Notes: a model not told the origin generated them from the sequence alone. DNA of 59,668 nucleotides from Streptomyces sp. LUP47B (GCF_001746295.1 NZ_MJAH01000014.1:1-59668); one strand, 5' to 3'. Shown: positions 17,433-26,158, counted from the first letter of the stretch. Program-made: numbers and translations.

Positions 17433-18230
17433 TCAGAGAACCGCGCTGAGAAATTCCCGGGTGCGGTCCTGCTCGGGGTCGCTGAAGATCTTCTCCGGTG
17501 CGCCCGACTCGATGATGCGGCCCGAGTCGAACATCAGGACCTGGTCGGAGATGTCCCGGGCGAAGTTCATCTCGTGGGTCACACAGAGCATCGTGATGTC
17601 GGTGGTGCGGGCGATGTCCCGCAGCACGTCGAGGACACCGGCGACCAGCTCCGGGTCGAGCGCCGAGGTCACCTCGTCGAGCAGCAGCACCCGCGGCCGC
17701 ATGGCCAGCGCCCGCGCGATCGCCACCCGCTGCTGCTGGCCGCCGGAGAGCTGGGTCGGCCGGGAGTCGGCCTTGTCGGCGAGGCCCACCAGGTCGAGCA
17801 GCTCACGCGCGCGTGCCTCCGCCTCGTCCTTGGACATGCCGAGCACGGTGACCGGCGCCTCGGTGATGTTGCGCAGGACCGTCATGTTCGGGAACAGGTT
17901 GAACTGCTGGAAGACCATCCCGATCTTCTTGCGCACCTCGCGCAGCTGCTTCTCCGGTGCCGGGAACAGCTTCTCCCCGTCCACCGTGACCGTGCCCTCG
18001 TCGGGCTTGGTCAGCGTCATCAGCATGCGCAGGATCGTGGTCTTGCCGGACCCGGAGGGACCGATCAACGTCACGTGCTTGCCGGAGTCCACGGAGAAGT
18101 TCAGCCGGTCCAGGACGGTGTTCGACCCGAAGCGCTTGGTCACGTTCTCGAAGCGGATCAGCTCGCTGCCGTCCACCGGCGGGTTGGTGTTCGCGTCGGG
18201 TTCTTTCATGAGGGGAGTGTCAGCGGACAA
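17433..18230 (-). CDS. ehuA: ABC transporter ATP-binding protein, EhuA type
   Basis: 265 residues with Walker A GPSGSGKT (57-64), LSGGQQQR signature, Walker B LLLDEVTSALD and switch His in CVTHEM. Closest to the polar amino acid/ectoine group (GlnQ, EhuA). TTG 18230 is preferred: GGAG lies 8-10 bases before it, inside the end of ehuD (11-base overlap), whereas ATG 18209 has only CTCCCC upstream. Last gene of the ehuBCDA operon. Confidence 0.85.
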   Translation of the reverse strand: MSADTPLMKEPDANTNPPVDGSELIRFENVTKRFGSNTVLDRLNFSVDSGKHVTLIGPSGSGKTTILRMLMTLTKPDEGTVTVDGEKLFPAPEKQLREVRKKIGMVFQQFNLFPNMTVLRNITEAPVTVLGMSKDEAEARARELLDLVGLADKADSRPTQLSGGQQQRVAIARALAMRPRVLLLDEVTSALDPELVAGVLDVLRDIARTTDITMLCVTHEMNFARDISDQVLMFDSGRIIESGAPEKIFSDPEQDRTREFLSAVL

Positions 18231-18870
18231 GACGTCGCTCCAGGGATCGCAGAAGAAGGGAGGCCAGATAGGAGATGACGATGAAGGCCACGCCGATGAC
18301 GGTCAGGGGCTCGGTGAACTGGAAGTGCTCCTGGGCGAACAGCCGCGCCTCGCCGAGCATCTCCAGCACCGTGATGACCATCAGCATCGGTGTGTCCTTG
18401 AGCATCGAGATCACGTAGTTGCCGAGAGCCGGCACGACCCGGCGGATCGCCTGCGGCAGGATCACCACCTGCCAGGTCCGCACCCGCGGCAGGTTCAGCG
18501 CCGTCGCCGCCTCCCACTGGCCGGTCGGCACCGCCTCGATCCCGGCCCGGTAGACCTGCATGGTGTACGTCGAGTAGTGCAGCCCGATCCCGATGACACC
18601 GGTGGCCAGTGCGGACAGGGTCACGCCCCACTCGGGCAGCACATAGAAGAGGAAGAACAGCTGGACCAGCAGCGGGGTGTTGCGCACGAACTCCGTGACC
18701 ACCCCGACCGGCCAGCGCACGAACCGTGAGGGCGCGCGCATCAGCAGCGCCCACACCAGGCCGAGTACGAAGGAGATCAGCGAGCCGAGCGCGAGGGCCT
18801 GCAGGGTGACCAGCAGCCCGTCCCAGAACTGCGGCATGAAGTCGCTTACGGCACTCCAGTCCCATGTCAT
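18220..18870 (-). CDS. ehuD: ABC permease, EhuD type
   Basis: 216 residues; about five membrane helices and the inner-membrane permease loop EAVPTGQWEAATALNLPR. HisM/EhuD-type permease of polar amino-acid importers. ATG 18870 overlaps the ehuC stop by 4 bases, and the ehuA start lies inside its 3' end. Confidence 0.85.
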   Translation of the reverse strand: MTWDWSAVSDFMPQFWDGLLVTLQALALGSLISFVLGLVWALLMRAPSRFVRWPVGVVTEFVRNTPLLVQLFFLFYVLPEWGVTLSALATGVIGIGLHYSTYTMQVYRAGIEAVPTGQWEAATALNLPRVRTWQVVILPQAIRRVVPALGNYVISMLKDTPMLMVITVLEMLGEARLFAQEHFQFTEPLTVIGVAFIVISYLASLLLRSLERRLVR

Positions 18871-19565
18871 CCGACACCACCTCCGACGGGCTCGGGCACC
18901 TGGACCTCACGCGTGGGTTCCTTGCCGACCCCCGCCTTGAGTTTCTTCTCGAGGCCGCGCATCAACCGGGTGAGCAGGAAGGCGATCACGAAGTAGATGA
19001 GCAGCAGATACGTGTAGATGCCGGCGCTCTCCTGGAGCGCGAGCCGTACCAGGTTGCCGCTGAACGCCAGATCGCCCATGCCCATCACGGACACCAGCGC
19101 GGTGCCCTTGAGCAGTTCGATCAGCAGGTTGGAGAACGGCGGGATCATCTCCGGCACCGCCTGCGGCAGCAGGATCAGCCGGAGCCGCTGCCAGGGCGTG
19201 AAGCTCAGCGCGATCCCGCCCTCCTGCTGGGCCGGGTCGACCGCCTTGAGCGCTCCGCGCACGATCTCGGAGCCGTACGCCCCGTAGGTCAGTCCGAGGG
19301 CGAGCGTGCCCGCCCACATCGGCACCAGCTGCCAGCCGAAGGCCGGGGGCAGCACGAAGAACACCCAGAAGATCATCACCAGCGCCGAGGTCCCGCGGAA
19401 CACCTCGGTGTAGAAGCCCGCGAGGAAGCGGACGATCCACAGCCGGTGGGTGCGCAGGACGCCGACCACGAAGGACACGGCGGCGGCGAGGATCGCGCTG
19501 AAGAACAGCAGCTGGACGGTGGTCCAGATGCCCTTGAGTACCAGTTCCCAGAGTCCGGAGGTCAT
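18867..19565 (-). CDS. ehuC: ABC permease, EhuC type
   Basis: 232 residues; five helices with the EAA-like loop LKAVDPAQQEGGIALSFTPW. Partner of EhuD. ATG 19565 overlaps the ehuB stop by 4 bases, so translation is coupled through the operon. Confidence 0.85.
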   Translation of the reverse strand: MTSGLWELVLKGIWTTVQLLFFSAILAAAVSFVVGVLRTHRLWIVRFLAGFYTEVFRGTSALVMIFWVFFVLPPAFGWQLVPMWAGTLALGLTYGAYGSEIVRGALKAVDPAQQEGGIALSFTPWQRLRLILLPQAVPEMIPPFSNLLIELLKGTALVSVMGMGDLAFSGNLVRLALQESAGIYTYLLLIYFVIAFLLTRLMRGLEKKLKAGVGKEPTREVQVPEPVGGGVG

Positions 19566-20467
19566 CCGCCGCAGAGCTCCTTCGCGGTCAGGTCCGTCAT
19601 CTCGGCCTGCGTGAACCCGAAGGGCTTGAGGACCCGGAACAGCTCCCCGCTCTTCTTCAGCTTCCGCAGCTCGGCGTTGAAGGCGTCCCGCAGGTTCGTC
19701 TCGGTCCGGCGGAACGCGAAGGCGCCCCCGTCGACGTGCGGCTTGCCGCCGACGGTCGGGGTGAAGGCCTTCGTGGCCTCGGCCTTGGCCGATTTCTTCA
19801 CCACCTCGCGGGTGGTGAGCGCGGTCCCGGCGAACACGTCGACGCGTCCGGCCTCCACGGCGTTCAGCCCGGCGACCTGGTCCGGCACGATCAGGATGTC
19901 ACTTTCCTTGTATCCCGCCTCGACGGCGTACCCGATCTCCGCGTAGCCGGTCCCGGTGGCGAACTTCGCCTTCTTCGCGACGACGTCCTTGTAGTTGTGA
20001 AGACCTTTGGGATTTCCCTTGCGCACGATGAAGGAATCGAGCATCTGGTAGTCGGGATCGGCGAAGATCACCTGTTCACAGCGTTCCGGGGTGACGTACA
20101 TCCCGGCCGCCACGACATCGAACTGCTGAGAATTCAGCCCGGGAATGAGCGAGCCGAACTCGGTGGGCACGGGCTGCACCTTGTCCACCCCGAGCCGCTT
20201 GAATATGACCTTCGCGAGTTCCGGCGCCTCACCGGTCAGGTCGCCGTTCTTGTCGATGTATCCGAAGGGGATCTCACCTGCGATTCCCAGCCGTACGACG
20301 CCTGCCGCCCTGATCCGGTCGAGCAGTTCGCCGCCGCCCGTGGTCGAGGCGGTGGCCACGCGTGAGCAGCCCGCCGCGCCCAGCGCACCGAGCGCCGCTA
20401 CACCCGCGAGCAGCGACCGGCGGGTGGTCCCGGATATGTGTTCGCCATGTTCCAGTGGTGGAGCCAT
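19562..20467 (-). CDS. ehuB: ABC substrate-binding lipoprotein, EhuB type
   Basis: 301 residues. Twin-arginine n-region (RR at 16-17) and lipobox GAAGC (Cys34), then a family 3 solute-binding fold (VVRLGIAGEIPFGYID..., LTGEAPELAK, FDVVAAGMYVTPERC, FADPDYQ). Best match in style to ectoine/hydroxyectoine-binding EhuB. The neighbours include no ectoine hydrolase (DoeA/EutD) or deacetylase (DoeB/EutE), so another cyclic or amide-bearing ligand is possible. Start ATG 20467 chosen for the compact signal; the frame continues upstream without a ribosome site. Confidence 0.85.
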   Translation of the reverse strand: MAPPLEHGEHISGTTRRSLLAGVAALGALGAAGCSRVATASTTGGGELLDRIRAAGVVRLGIAGEIPFGYIDKNGDLTGEAPELAKVIFKRLGVDKVQPVPTEFGSLIPGLNSQQFDVVAAGMYVTPERCEQVIFADPDYQMLDSFIVRKGNPKGLHNYKDVVAKKAKFATGTGYAEIGYAVEAGYKESDILIVPDQVAGLNAVEAGRVDVFAGTALTTREVVKKSAKAEATKAFTPTVGGKPHVDGGAFAFRRTETNLRDAFNAELRKLKKSGELFRVLKPFGFTQAEMTDLTAKELCGG

Positions 20468-20564
20468 GGCGGCGCGGCTACCCGACCGGATGCGACTTAT
20501 GCCGATCGATTTGAGCCCCGTTCCGTACCGAGGCCCTCTTGACCGGCGGGGGACCATGGAATGC

Positions 20565-21059
20565 ATGGCTGACCGCTACATCGAAGTCTCGCTGGTCAAG
20601 CGGGGAATCACCGCCACGGCAAAGCTCCTTGACGATCGGGCGCCGATCACCTGCGCGGCCGTATGGGACGCCCTCCCGCTCGCCGGTGACGTCTATCACG
20701 CGAAGTACGCACGTAACGAGATCTACGCCCTTTTCCCGCCGTTCGCGGAATCGGAACCACCCCTGGAAAATCCGACAGTTACCCCGATTCCCGGAGATCT
20801 CTGCTATTTCTCCTTCGCGGGCACCGAACTCGGCACCAAGTCCTACGGCTACGACCGCGAGGTCCGCGCGGGCACGACCGTCGTCGACCTGGCCCTGTTC
20901 TACGAGCGCAACAACCTGCTTCTGAACGCCGACGTGGGCTGGGTGCCGGGGATCGTCTGGGGTCAGGTGGTGGACGGGCTGGACGCTCTGGCCGAGGGCT
21001 GCAACGACCTCTGGCGCGCGGGCGCCCTCGGCGAGAGCCTCCGGTTCAGCCGGGCGTGA
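20565..21059 (+). CDS. DUF3830 family protein (cyclophilin-like fold)
   Basis: 164 residues, MADRYIEVSLVKRGI... with GDLCYFSFAGTE and LFYERNNLLLNADVGW, the usual DUF3830 pattern. The family often sits with polar amino-acid importers, amidases and Asp/Glu racemase-type enzymes; activity unknown. Start: ATG 20565 is 11 bases from GGGGGA; ATG 20556 is only 2 bases away. Divergent from ehuB with a 97-base promoter gap. Its 3' end overlaps the convergent amidase by 14 bases. Confidence 0.8.
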   Translation: MADRYIEVSLVKRGITATAKLLDDRAPITCAAVWDALPLAGDVYHAKYARNEIYALFPPFAESEPPLENPTVTPIPGDLCYFSFAGTELGTKSYGYDREVRAGTTVVDLALFYERNNLLLNADVGWVPGIVWGQVVDGLDALAEGCNDLWRAGALGESLRFSRA

Positions 21060-22473
21060 CGCTCCTCGCGCGGGCCGGGGCGGGTGGCCGGATGCCCGCC
21101 GTCTCCGCCTCGTAGAGGGCGTGGGCCGCCCGCAGCACCAGGTCGTCCCGGTGCCGGGCCGCCACGATCTGCAGTCCCACCGGCAGCCCGTCGGCGTCGG
21201 TCCCCACCGGGACCGACGCGGCGGGCTGCTGGGTCATGTTGAAGGGGTACGTGAAGGGCGTCCAGCCCGTCCAGCGTTGGTGCCCCGAGCCCTTCGGGAC
21301 CTCCGTGCCCGCCTCGAACGCGGTGATCGGAAGGGCCGGGGTGACCAACAGGTCGTAGGAGTCGTGGAAGCGGCCCATCCGGCGCCCGAGTTCCATCCGG
21401 ACGTCCACCGCGGCGAGGTAGTCGAGCGCGCTCATGCGCGACCCCAGGCCGCGGATCGCCCGGAGCCCGGGGTCCAGCAACTCCCGCTGGTGCGGCCCGA
21501 GATGCTGGGTCACCCGGGCCGCCCCGCTGAACCACAGGGTGTGGAAGGCGTCCACCGGGTCGGCGAAGTCGGGATCGGACTCGGTGACGTACGCGCCGAG
21601 TCCGGCCAGGCTCTCCACGGCCCGCCGTACCGCCGCGGCGACCCCGGGCTGTACGGCCACCTGGCCGCCGAGGGACGGCGAGTACGCGACCCGCAGCCCG
21701 CGCACCCCGCCCGACAGCGCCGCCGTGTACGGGCCGGCCGCCGGGCCCAGCGCCGACCAGTCGCGGGAGTCGGGCACCCCGATGACGTCGAGGAGCAGTG
21801 CCGCGTCGGCCGCGTCGCGGGTCATCGGGCCCACGTGGGCGAGGGTGCCGAAGGCGCTCGCCGGGTAGAGCGGGACGCGGCCGTACGTCGGCTTGAGGGC
21901 GAAGATCCCGCAGAACGCGGCCGGGATACGGACGCTGCCCCCGCCGTCCGTGCCGAGCGCGAGCGGCCCCGCGCCGAGCGCCACGGCCGCCGCGGCGCCC
22001 CCGCTGGAACCGCCTGCGGTGCGCGTCGGGTCGTAGGGATTGCGCGTGACGCCCGACAGCGGCGAGTCCGTGACGCCCTTCCAGCCGAACTCCGGGGTCG
22101 TGGTCTTGCCGAGGAAGACCGCGCCCTGCTCGCGCAGCCGGGCGACGGACGGCGCGTCCTCGTCCCAGGCGCCGCTCTCCGGGATCGTCCTGGAGCCCTT
22201 CAGCGTCGGGGCGCCGCGCAGCAGCAGGATGTCCTTCACCGTGACCGGGACGCCGTCCACCGCGCCGAACGGCTCCCCGCGTCGCCAGCGGTCGGCCGAG
22301 GCGCGGGCCTGCGCCAGGGCCTCCTCGCCGGTCAGCCGCACGAACGCGTTCACGTCCGGCTGGATCCGTTCGGCCCGGTCGAGAGCCGCCCGGGTCGCCT
22401 CCACGGGGCTGAACTCGCCCTTGCGGTAGCCCTCCACGAGTTGTACGGCGGTCAGTTCGGTGAGGTCCTGCAT
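21046..22473 (-). CDS. amidase (amidase signature family)
   Basis: 475 residues. Catalytic Lys80 (VTVKD), cis-Ser156 (GGSSGG) and nucleophile Ser180 (GTDGGGSVRIPAAFCG), with the 24-residue Ser-Ser spacing usual for the family. Hydrolyses a carboxamide in the cytoplasm. Follows the dehydrogenase gene by 20 bases, so the two form an operon. In context the product acid may feed the isomerase-like enzymes encoded on the other strand. Confidence 0.9.
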   Translation of the reverse strand: MQDLTELTAVQLVEGYRKGEFSPVEATRAALDRAERIQPDVNAFVRLTGEEALAQARASADRWRRGEPFGAVDGVPVTVKDILLLRGAPTLKGSRTIPESGAWDEDAPSVARLREQGAVFLGKTTTPEFGWKGVTDSPLSGVTRNPYDPTRTAGGSSGGAAAAVALGAGPLALGTDGGGSVRIPAAFCGIFALKPTYGRVPLYPASAFGTLAHVGPMTRDAADAALLLDVIGVPDSRDWSALGPAAGPYTAALSGGVRGLRVAYSPSLGGQVAVQPGVAAAVRRAVESLAGLGAYVTESDPDFADPVDAFHTLWFSGAARVTQHLGPHQRELLDPGLRAIRGLGSRMSALDYLAAVDVRMELGRRMGRFHDSYDLLVTPALPITAFEAGTEVPKGSGHQRWTGWTPFTYPFNMTQQPAASVPVGTDADGLPVGLQIVAARHRDDLVLRAAHALYEAETAGIRPPAPARARSVTPG

Positions 22474-22493
22474 GGTGCCCCTCCGCTCGACGT

Positions 22494-23441
22494 TCAGTGC
22501 CCCGGTACGTACCCGCGTTGCTTGTCGACCACGTTGGTGAGTGCTCTGCCGGCCTCCCAGCGGTCGTACATCTCCACGAACTGCGTGCCGAGTTCATCGC
22601 GCCAGCCGACCGTGTCACCACTCATGTGCGGGGACACGATCAGACCCGGGATGCGCCACAACGGGCTCTCGGGCGGCAGCGGTTCGGTCTCGAAGACATC
22701 GAGGGCGGCACCGGCGATCCACCGCTTGGACACCGCCTCCGCCAGCGCCTCCTCGACGACCAGCTGACCCCGGCCGATGTTGATGAACCGGGCCGAGGGC
22801 TGCATCATCCCGAAGCGGCGGGCGTCGAACATGCCCTGTGTCTCCGCGGTGAGCGGGGCGGCCGCGATCACCCAGTCGGCGCGCGCCATCAGCCGGTCCA
22901 GGTCGTCGGGACCGTGGATCCCGGTGCGGGAACGGCGGCCGACCAGGGCGGTGGTGATGCCGAGCGCCTTGAGGGTGGCGACGATCGCCCGCCCGATGGG
23001 CCCGGAACCCACCACACAGGCACGGGTTCCGGCCACCCGCTGGGACTCCCGGTGCCGCCACACGCCCTCCCGCTGCAGCTCCAGGGTCCGGGGCAGGTCC
23101 TTGGCCATCGTCAGGACCAGCGCGGCGACGTACTCGGCGATCGGCTGGTCGAAGACACCGCGCGCGTTGGTCACCCGGGTGTCGGAGTCGGCGAGTTCGG
23201 GGCACATCAGGTGGTCCACGCCCGCGCTCGCCGTGTGCACCCAGCGCGGCCGCGGTCCCTCACCCGGCCACGCCTCGCGCACCGCGGTCGAGGTGAAGTC
23301 CCAGACCAGCAGCACGTCGGCGGACGGCAGCCGCTCGGCGAGCGTGGACGCGTCCGCGTGCACGATCCGGGCCCGCCCGGTGAGGCTGCCGAGGCGCGGC
23401 GGTGGGTCGGCGTCGAGGACGAGAAGGGTGGGGACGGACAT
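22494..23441 (-). CDS. D-2-hydroxyacid dehydrogenase
   Basis: 315 residues. NAD-binding VVGSGPIGRAI, FINIGRGQLVVEEAL with the substrate Arg, then the Glu (ALDVFETEPLP) and the His of VSPHMSGD, the catalytic set of 2-hydroxyacid dehydrogenases. It would interconvert a D-2-hydroxyacid and 2-oxoacid. ATG 23441 chosen at the conserved VPTLLVLDAD N-terminus; no strong ribosome site. First gene of the operon with the amidase. Confidence 0.87.
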   Translation of the reverse strand: MSVPTLLVLDADPPPRLGSLTGRARIVHADASTLAERLPSADVLLVWDFTSTAVREAWPGEGPRPRWVHTASAGVDHLMCPELADSDTRVTNARGVFDQPIAEYVAALVLTMAKDLPRTLELQREGVWRHRESQRVAGTRACVVGSGPIGRAIVATLKALGITTALVGRRSRTGIHGPDDLDRLMARADWVIAAAPLTAETQGMFDARRFGMMQPSARFINIGRGQLVVEEALAEAVSKRWIAGAALDVFETEPLPPESPLWRIPGLIVSPHMSGDTVGWRDELGTQFVEMYDRWEAGRALTNVVDKQRGYVPGH

Positions 23442-23485
23442 CGAGGCACCGTTTCTACGGATTATCGCGAGCGCTGCCGGGCGTC

Positions 23486-23544
23486 TGACATGGGCGGAAA
23501 CGCCGGCGGTGACACCGGTGTGACGTGAGCGTGACATGGGCGGA
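23486..23544. promoter_or_regulatory. repeat-rich divergent promoter region of the catabolic cluster
   Basis: In the 198-base gap between divergent genes, tgacatgggcgga occurs twice in direct orientation (23486-23498, 23532-23544), flanking a 10-bp perfect palindrome acaccggtgt (23512-23521). A likely operator region, candidate target of the IclR regulator at 16454. Confidence 0.5.
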
Positions 23545-23639
23545 TTGACCACGCTCGCACCCGAACCTACCTTCGTCAACACGGGCGTTGTGTACGGTCC
23601 GCTGTCCCCCCGTCTCTCACCGTGAGGCCGGTCTCTGCC

Positions 23640-24464
23640 ATGGACGTTTCTTTTCTGGGTGGGCCGCGCCCCCAGCGCGGTGTCGGTGTCGTCGCCCCCT
23701 TCGACTTCGCGCTGGACCGCGAGCTGTGGCGGTGGGTCCCCGACGAGATCTCGCTCCATCTGACCCGCACCCCGTACGTCCCCGTCGAGGTCAGCCTCGA
23801 CCTGGCCCGGCTGGTCAGCGAGCACGAGACCCTGCACGACGCGGTGCGCACGCTCAACGCCATCACCCCCGAGGTCGTCGCCTACGCCTGCACCTCCGGC
23901 AGCTTCGTCGGCGGGATCGCCGGGGAACGCGCCATGTGCGCGGCCATGACCGTGGCGGGCGCGGTCCCGTCCCTGACCACGTCCGGCGCCCTCCTGGACG
24001 CCCTCGCCGAACTCGGCGTCCGCCGGGTGGCGCTGGTGACGCCGTACACGGTGTCGGTGACGAGGTCGCTGGAGGAGTATGTCGCCGAGGCGGGCGTCTC
24101 GGTCAGCGGGTGCGCCTACATGGGCCTGACCCGGCACATCTGGAAGGTGCCCTACCGCCAGGTCTCCGAGATGGCCCACAAGGCCGTACGGGCCGACGCC
24201 CAGGCGCTGTTCATCAGCTGCACCAACCTGCCGACGTACGACGTCATCCCGCAACTGGAGGCGGAACTGCGCATACCGGTGATCTCGGCCAACCAGGTGA
24301 CGATGTGGGCCGCGCTGCGCCGACTGGGTACCCGAGCCGTGGGACCGTACCAGGCGCTGATCGATCCGGCGGCGCGGTTCGGCCCCGTGCGCCCGGAGAT
24401 TCCGGGACTGCCGGAAGTCCGGGGCCTGCCGGACGAAGAGCAGCAGCAGGAAGGCTGGACATGA
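23640..24464 (+). CDS. maleate isomerase / Asp-Glu racemase superfamily protein, both Cys present
   Basis: 274 residues. Cys84 in AYACTSGS and Cys194 in FISCTNLPT are the paired catalytic cysteines used in maleate cis-trans isomerases and Asp/Glu racemases. Could isomerise maleate to fumarate or act on a related diacid. ATG 23640 is used; a GTG at 23622 in frame is possible. Stop overlaps the next gene's ATG (ATGA), so the pair is coupled. Confidence 0.85.
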   Translation: MDVSFLGGPRPQRGVGVVAPFDFALDRELWRWVPDEISLHLTRTPYVPVEVSLDLARLVSEHETLHDAVRTLNAITPEVVAYACTSGSFVGGIAGERAMCAAMTVAGAVPSLTTSGALLDALAELGVRRVALVTPYTVSVTRSLEEYVAEAGVSVSGCAYMGLTRHIWKVPYRQVSEMAHKAVRADAQALFISCTNLPTYDVIPQLEAELRIPVISANQVTMWAALRRLGTRAVGPYQALIDPAARFGPVRPEIPGLPEVRGLPDEEQQQEGWT

Positions 24465-25192
24465 CCGCTCTCGGATTCCTCTACCCGGGCCACTCCGCCG
24501 AGGACGACTATCCGCGCATCGAACAGCTCCTGGGCAGCGACATCCGCCTGGACGTCGTCCACACCGACATCGGCACCGACGCGCACCGCGTGGACGCCCT
24601 CCTGGAGATGGGCTCGGCCGAAAGGCTCGCCGCGGGCGTCGAGGAACTGCGCATGTCGGGCGCCGAGTCCGTCGTCTGGGCCTGCACCAGCGGCAGTTTC
24701 GTCCACGGCTGGGAGGGCGCCCACGAGCAGGTGCGCAACCTCGCGGTCACGGCCGGCATGCCCGCCTCGTCCACGTCGTTCGCCTTCGTGCACGCGGTCA
24801 AGGAGATCGGGGCCGGTCGGGTGGCGGTCGCGGCGACCTACCCGGACGACGTGGCGGGCCTGTTCGCGGAGTTCCTGCGGGCGGGCGGAGTCGAGGTCGT
24901 CCAGGTCCGCGGCGCCGGGATCATCACCGCCGCGGAGGTCGGCACCTGGGGCGAGGAGCAGGTCCTCGCGCTGGCCCGGGAGGCCGACTCGCCGGACGCC
25001 GAGGCGGTGCTCCTCCCGGACACCGCCCTCCACACGGCCACCCACATCCCGGCCCTGGAGAAGGAGCTCGGCAAGCCGGTCCTCACCGCGAACCAGGTCA
25101 CCGTCTGGGAGGCCCTGCGGCTCACGGACCGCCGGGTGAACGCTCCGGCCATGGGGGAGCTGTTCACCAGGGAGCCGATCGTCCAGGTGTGA
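24461..25192 (+). CDS. maleate isomerase-like paralogue lacking the second catalytic Cys
   Basis: 243 residues, same fold as the gene before it. Cys75 (VWACTSGSF) is kept but the second cysteine position reads LPDTALHT, i.e. Asp187 replaces Cys. With one Cys, racemase or isomerase chemistry of the usual kind is unlikely; a decarboxylase-like or binding role, or a heteromer with the upstream paralogue, fits better. EutA-type proteins of ectoine clusters belong to the same superfamily. Confidence 0.82.
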   Translation: MTALGFLYPGHSAEDDYPRIEQLLGSDIRLDVVHTDIGTDAHRVDALLEMGSAERLAAGVEELRMSGAESVVWACTSGSFVHGWEGAHEQVRNLAVTAGMPASSTSFAFVHAVKEIGAGRVAVAATYPDDVAGLFAEFLRAGGVEVVQVRGAGIITAAEVGTWGEEQVLALAREADSPDAEAVLLPDTALHTATHIPALEKELGKPVLTANQVTVWEALRLTDRRVNAPAMGELFTREPIVQV

Positions 25193-25211
25193 GACGCGCC
25201 TGTTCAGGGGC

Positions 25212-25745
25212 TCACCGCCGCCGGTCCTGGGCGGCCTCGGCGGTGAGTTCCGTGTGCATGGCGCGCAGTCGCCGGTGCTGACGGTTTCCGTACAGGACGA
25301 GCCAGCCCAGGAAGACCCCGGCGAACAGGAACATGCCGAGGGTCTGCGGCAGGCTCGCGGTCAGGGCCGTCAGCACCACACCCGCGCAGAACAGGACGGC
25401 GAGAACGATCTGGGCCGCGACCCGGTGGCGGGTGCGGTGCAGACGCTGTTCGACCAGGTCGCGCATCGCCTGCCGCTCCTGCGGCGCAGTCGGGATCTCG
25501 CCCCGGCGGAGCTTCCGGTCCAGCGACACGAGGCTGTCCACTGAGCCTCCGGCGGCCCGCTTCTCCCGGCGCCGCACGGCGAGCATGACACCGACCCCGC
25601 CGACCGAGGCGAACACCACGTACAGCAGGGCCGAGGCGATCGAGCGCTCCGGGGACAGCAGCAGGACCACGGCGCACGCGACCAGGAGGGACAGGGCGAC
25701 CCGGACCCACAGGTGCCTGCCGAGAAAGGAGTTGACGCGTTCCAC
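25212..25745 (-). CDS. membrane protein, four helices, unknown function
   Basis: 177 residues. Two N-terminal helices (about 12-30, 36-55), a basic linker containing RKLRRGEIPTAPQERQAMRD, and two more helices (about 110-130, 136-152). GTG 25745 follows GGGAGG. Twelve bases after the stop of the small gene at 25758, so co-transcribed with it. Not recognised. Confidence 0.7.
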   Translation of the reverse strand: MERVNSFLGRHLWVRVALSLLVACAVVLLLSPERSIASALLYVVFASVGGVGVMLAVRRREKRAAGGSVDSLVSLDRKLRRGEIPTAPQERQAMRDLVEQRLHRTRHRVAAQIVLAVLFCAGVVLTALTASLPQTLGMFLFAGVFLGWLVLYGNRQHRRLRAMHTELTAEAAQDRRR

Positions 25746-25757
25746 GGCCTGCCTCCC

Positions 25758-26018
25758 TCACATCCGGTCGCGGCGGCGGACGGCGCGTAACCGCATCGTC
25801 AGGCCGACGGCCAGCAGCACCAGGGCCACCGCGCAGTAGGCCCACGAGCCGGTGCCGCGCACGGCGTCGACGGTGGCCAGGATCGCCCACAGGGCGGCGA
25901 CGACACTCAGCGCGGTCCACGCGATGTCGGCGATACGGATGGATAACTGGGCGCGCTGTCTGGTGCCGGGTTCGAGTGGTCCGAGTTCCGACGGCCGGGA
26001 CGGGTTCTGTCGCGTCAT
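25758..26018 (-). CDS. small membrane protein, two helices
   Basis: 86 residues: polar N-terminus, helix about 29-48, helix about 57-75, basic tail RLRAVRRRDRM. GGAGGG 8 bases before ATG 26018. Operon with the membrane protein downstream. Not recognised. Confidence 0.7.
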   Translation of the reverse strand: MTRQNPSRPSELGPLEPGTRQRAQLSIRIADIAWTALSVVAALWAILATVDAVRGTGSWAYCAVALVLLAVGLTMRLRAVRRRDRM

Positions 26019-26145
26019 GGCGATCCCTCCGGATGGTGGATTTGTGCGTTCTGAGTACCCGGAGCCCGGTGCGACAAGCCGTCGACGCAGGTCGGGATGC
26101 GGAAGGCGGCGCTCCAGGAATCCTCGATCCCGCCCGGGAATAAAC

Positions 26146-26158
26146 GGAGACAGTCTCC
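26146..26158. promoter_or_regulatory. 13-bp perfect palindrome upstream of the LLM oxidoreductase
   Basis: ggagacagtctcc, 52 bases before the GTG at 26210, flanked by A/T (taaac...tgttat). The GGAGAC-GTCTCC type resembles TetR-family operators in Streptomyces; it would overlap the promoter. Confidence 0.5.

Noticed and set aside
17433..20467. Glutamate importer GluABCD
   Set aside because: The operon order (binding protein, two permeases, ATPase) and neighbours fit the Ehu type better; the ligand remains unproven.
22494..24254. Long version of the hydroxyacid dehydrogenase starting at 24254
   Set aside because: The first 271 residues are antisense to the maleate-isomerase-like gene and have no family similarity; the conserved N-terminus begins at 23441.
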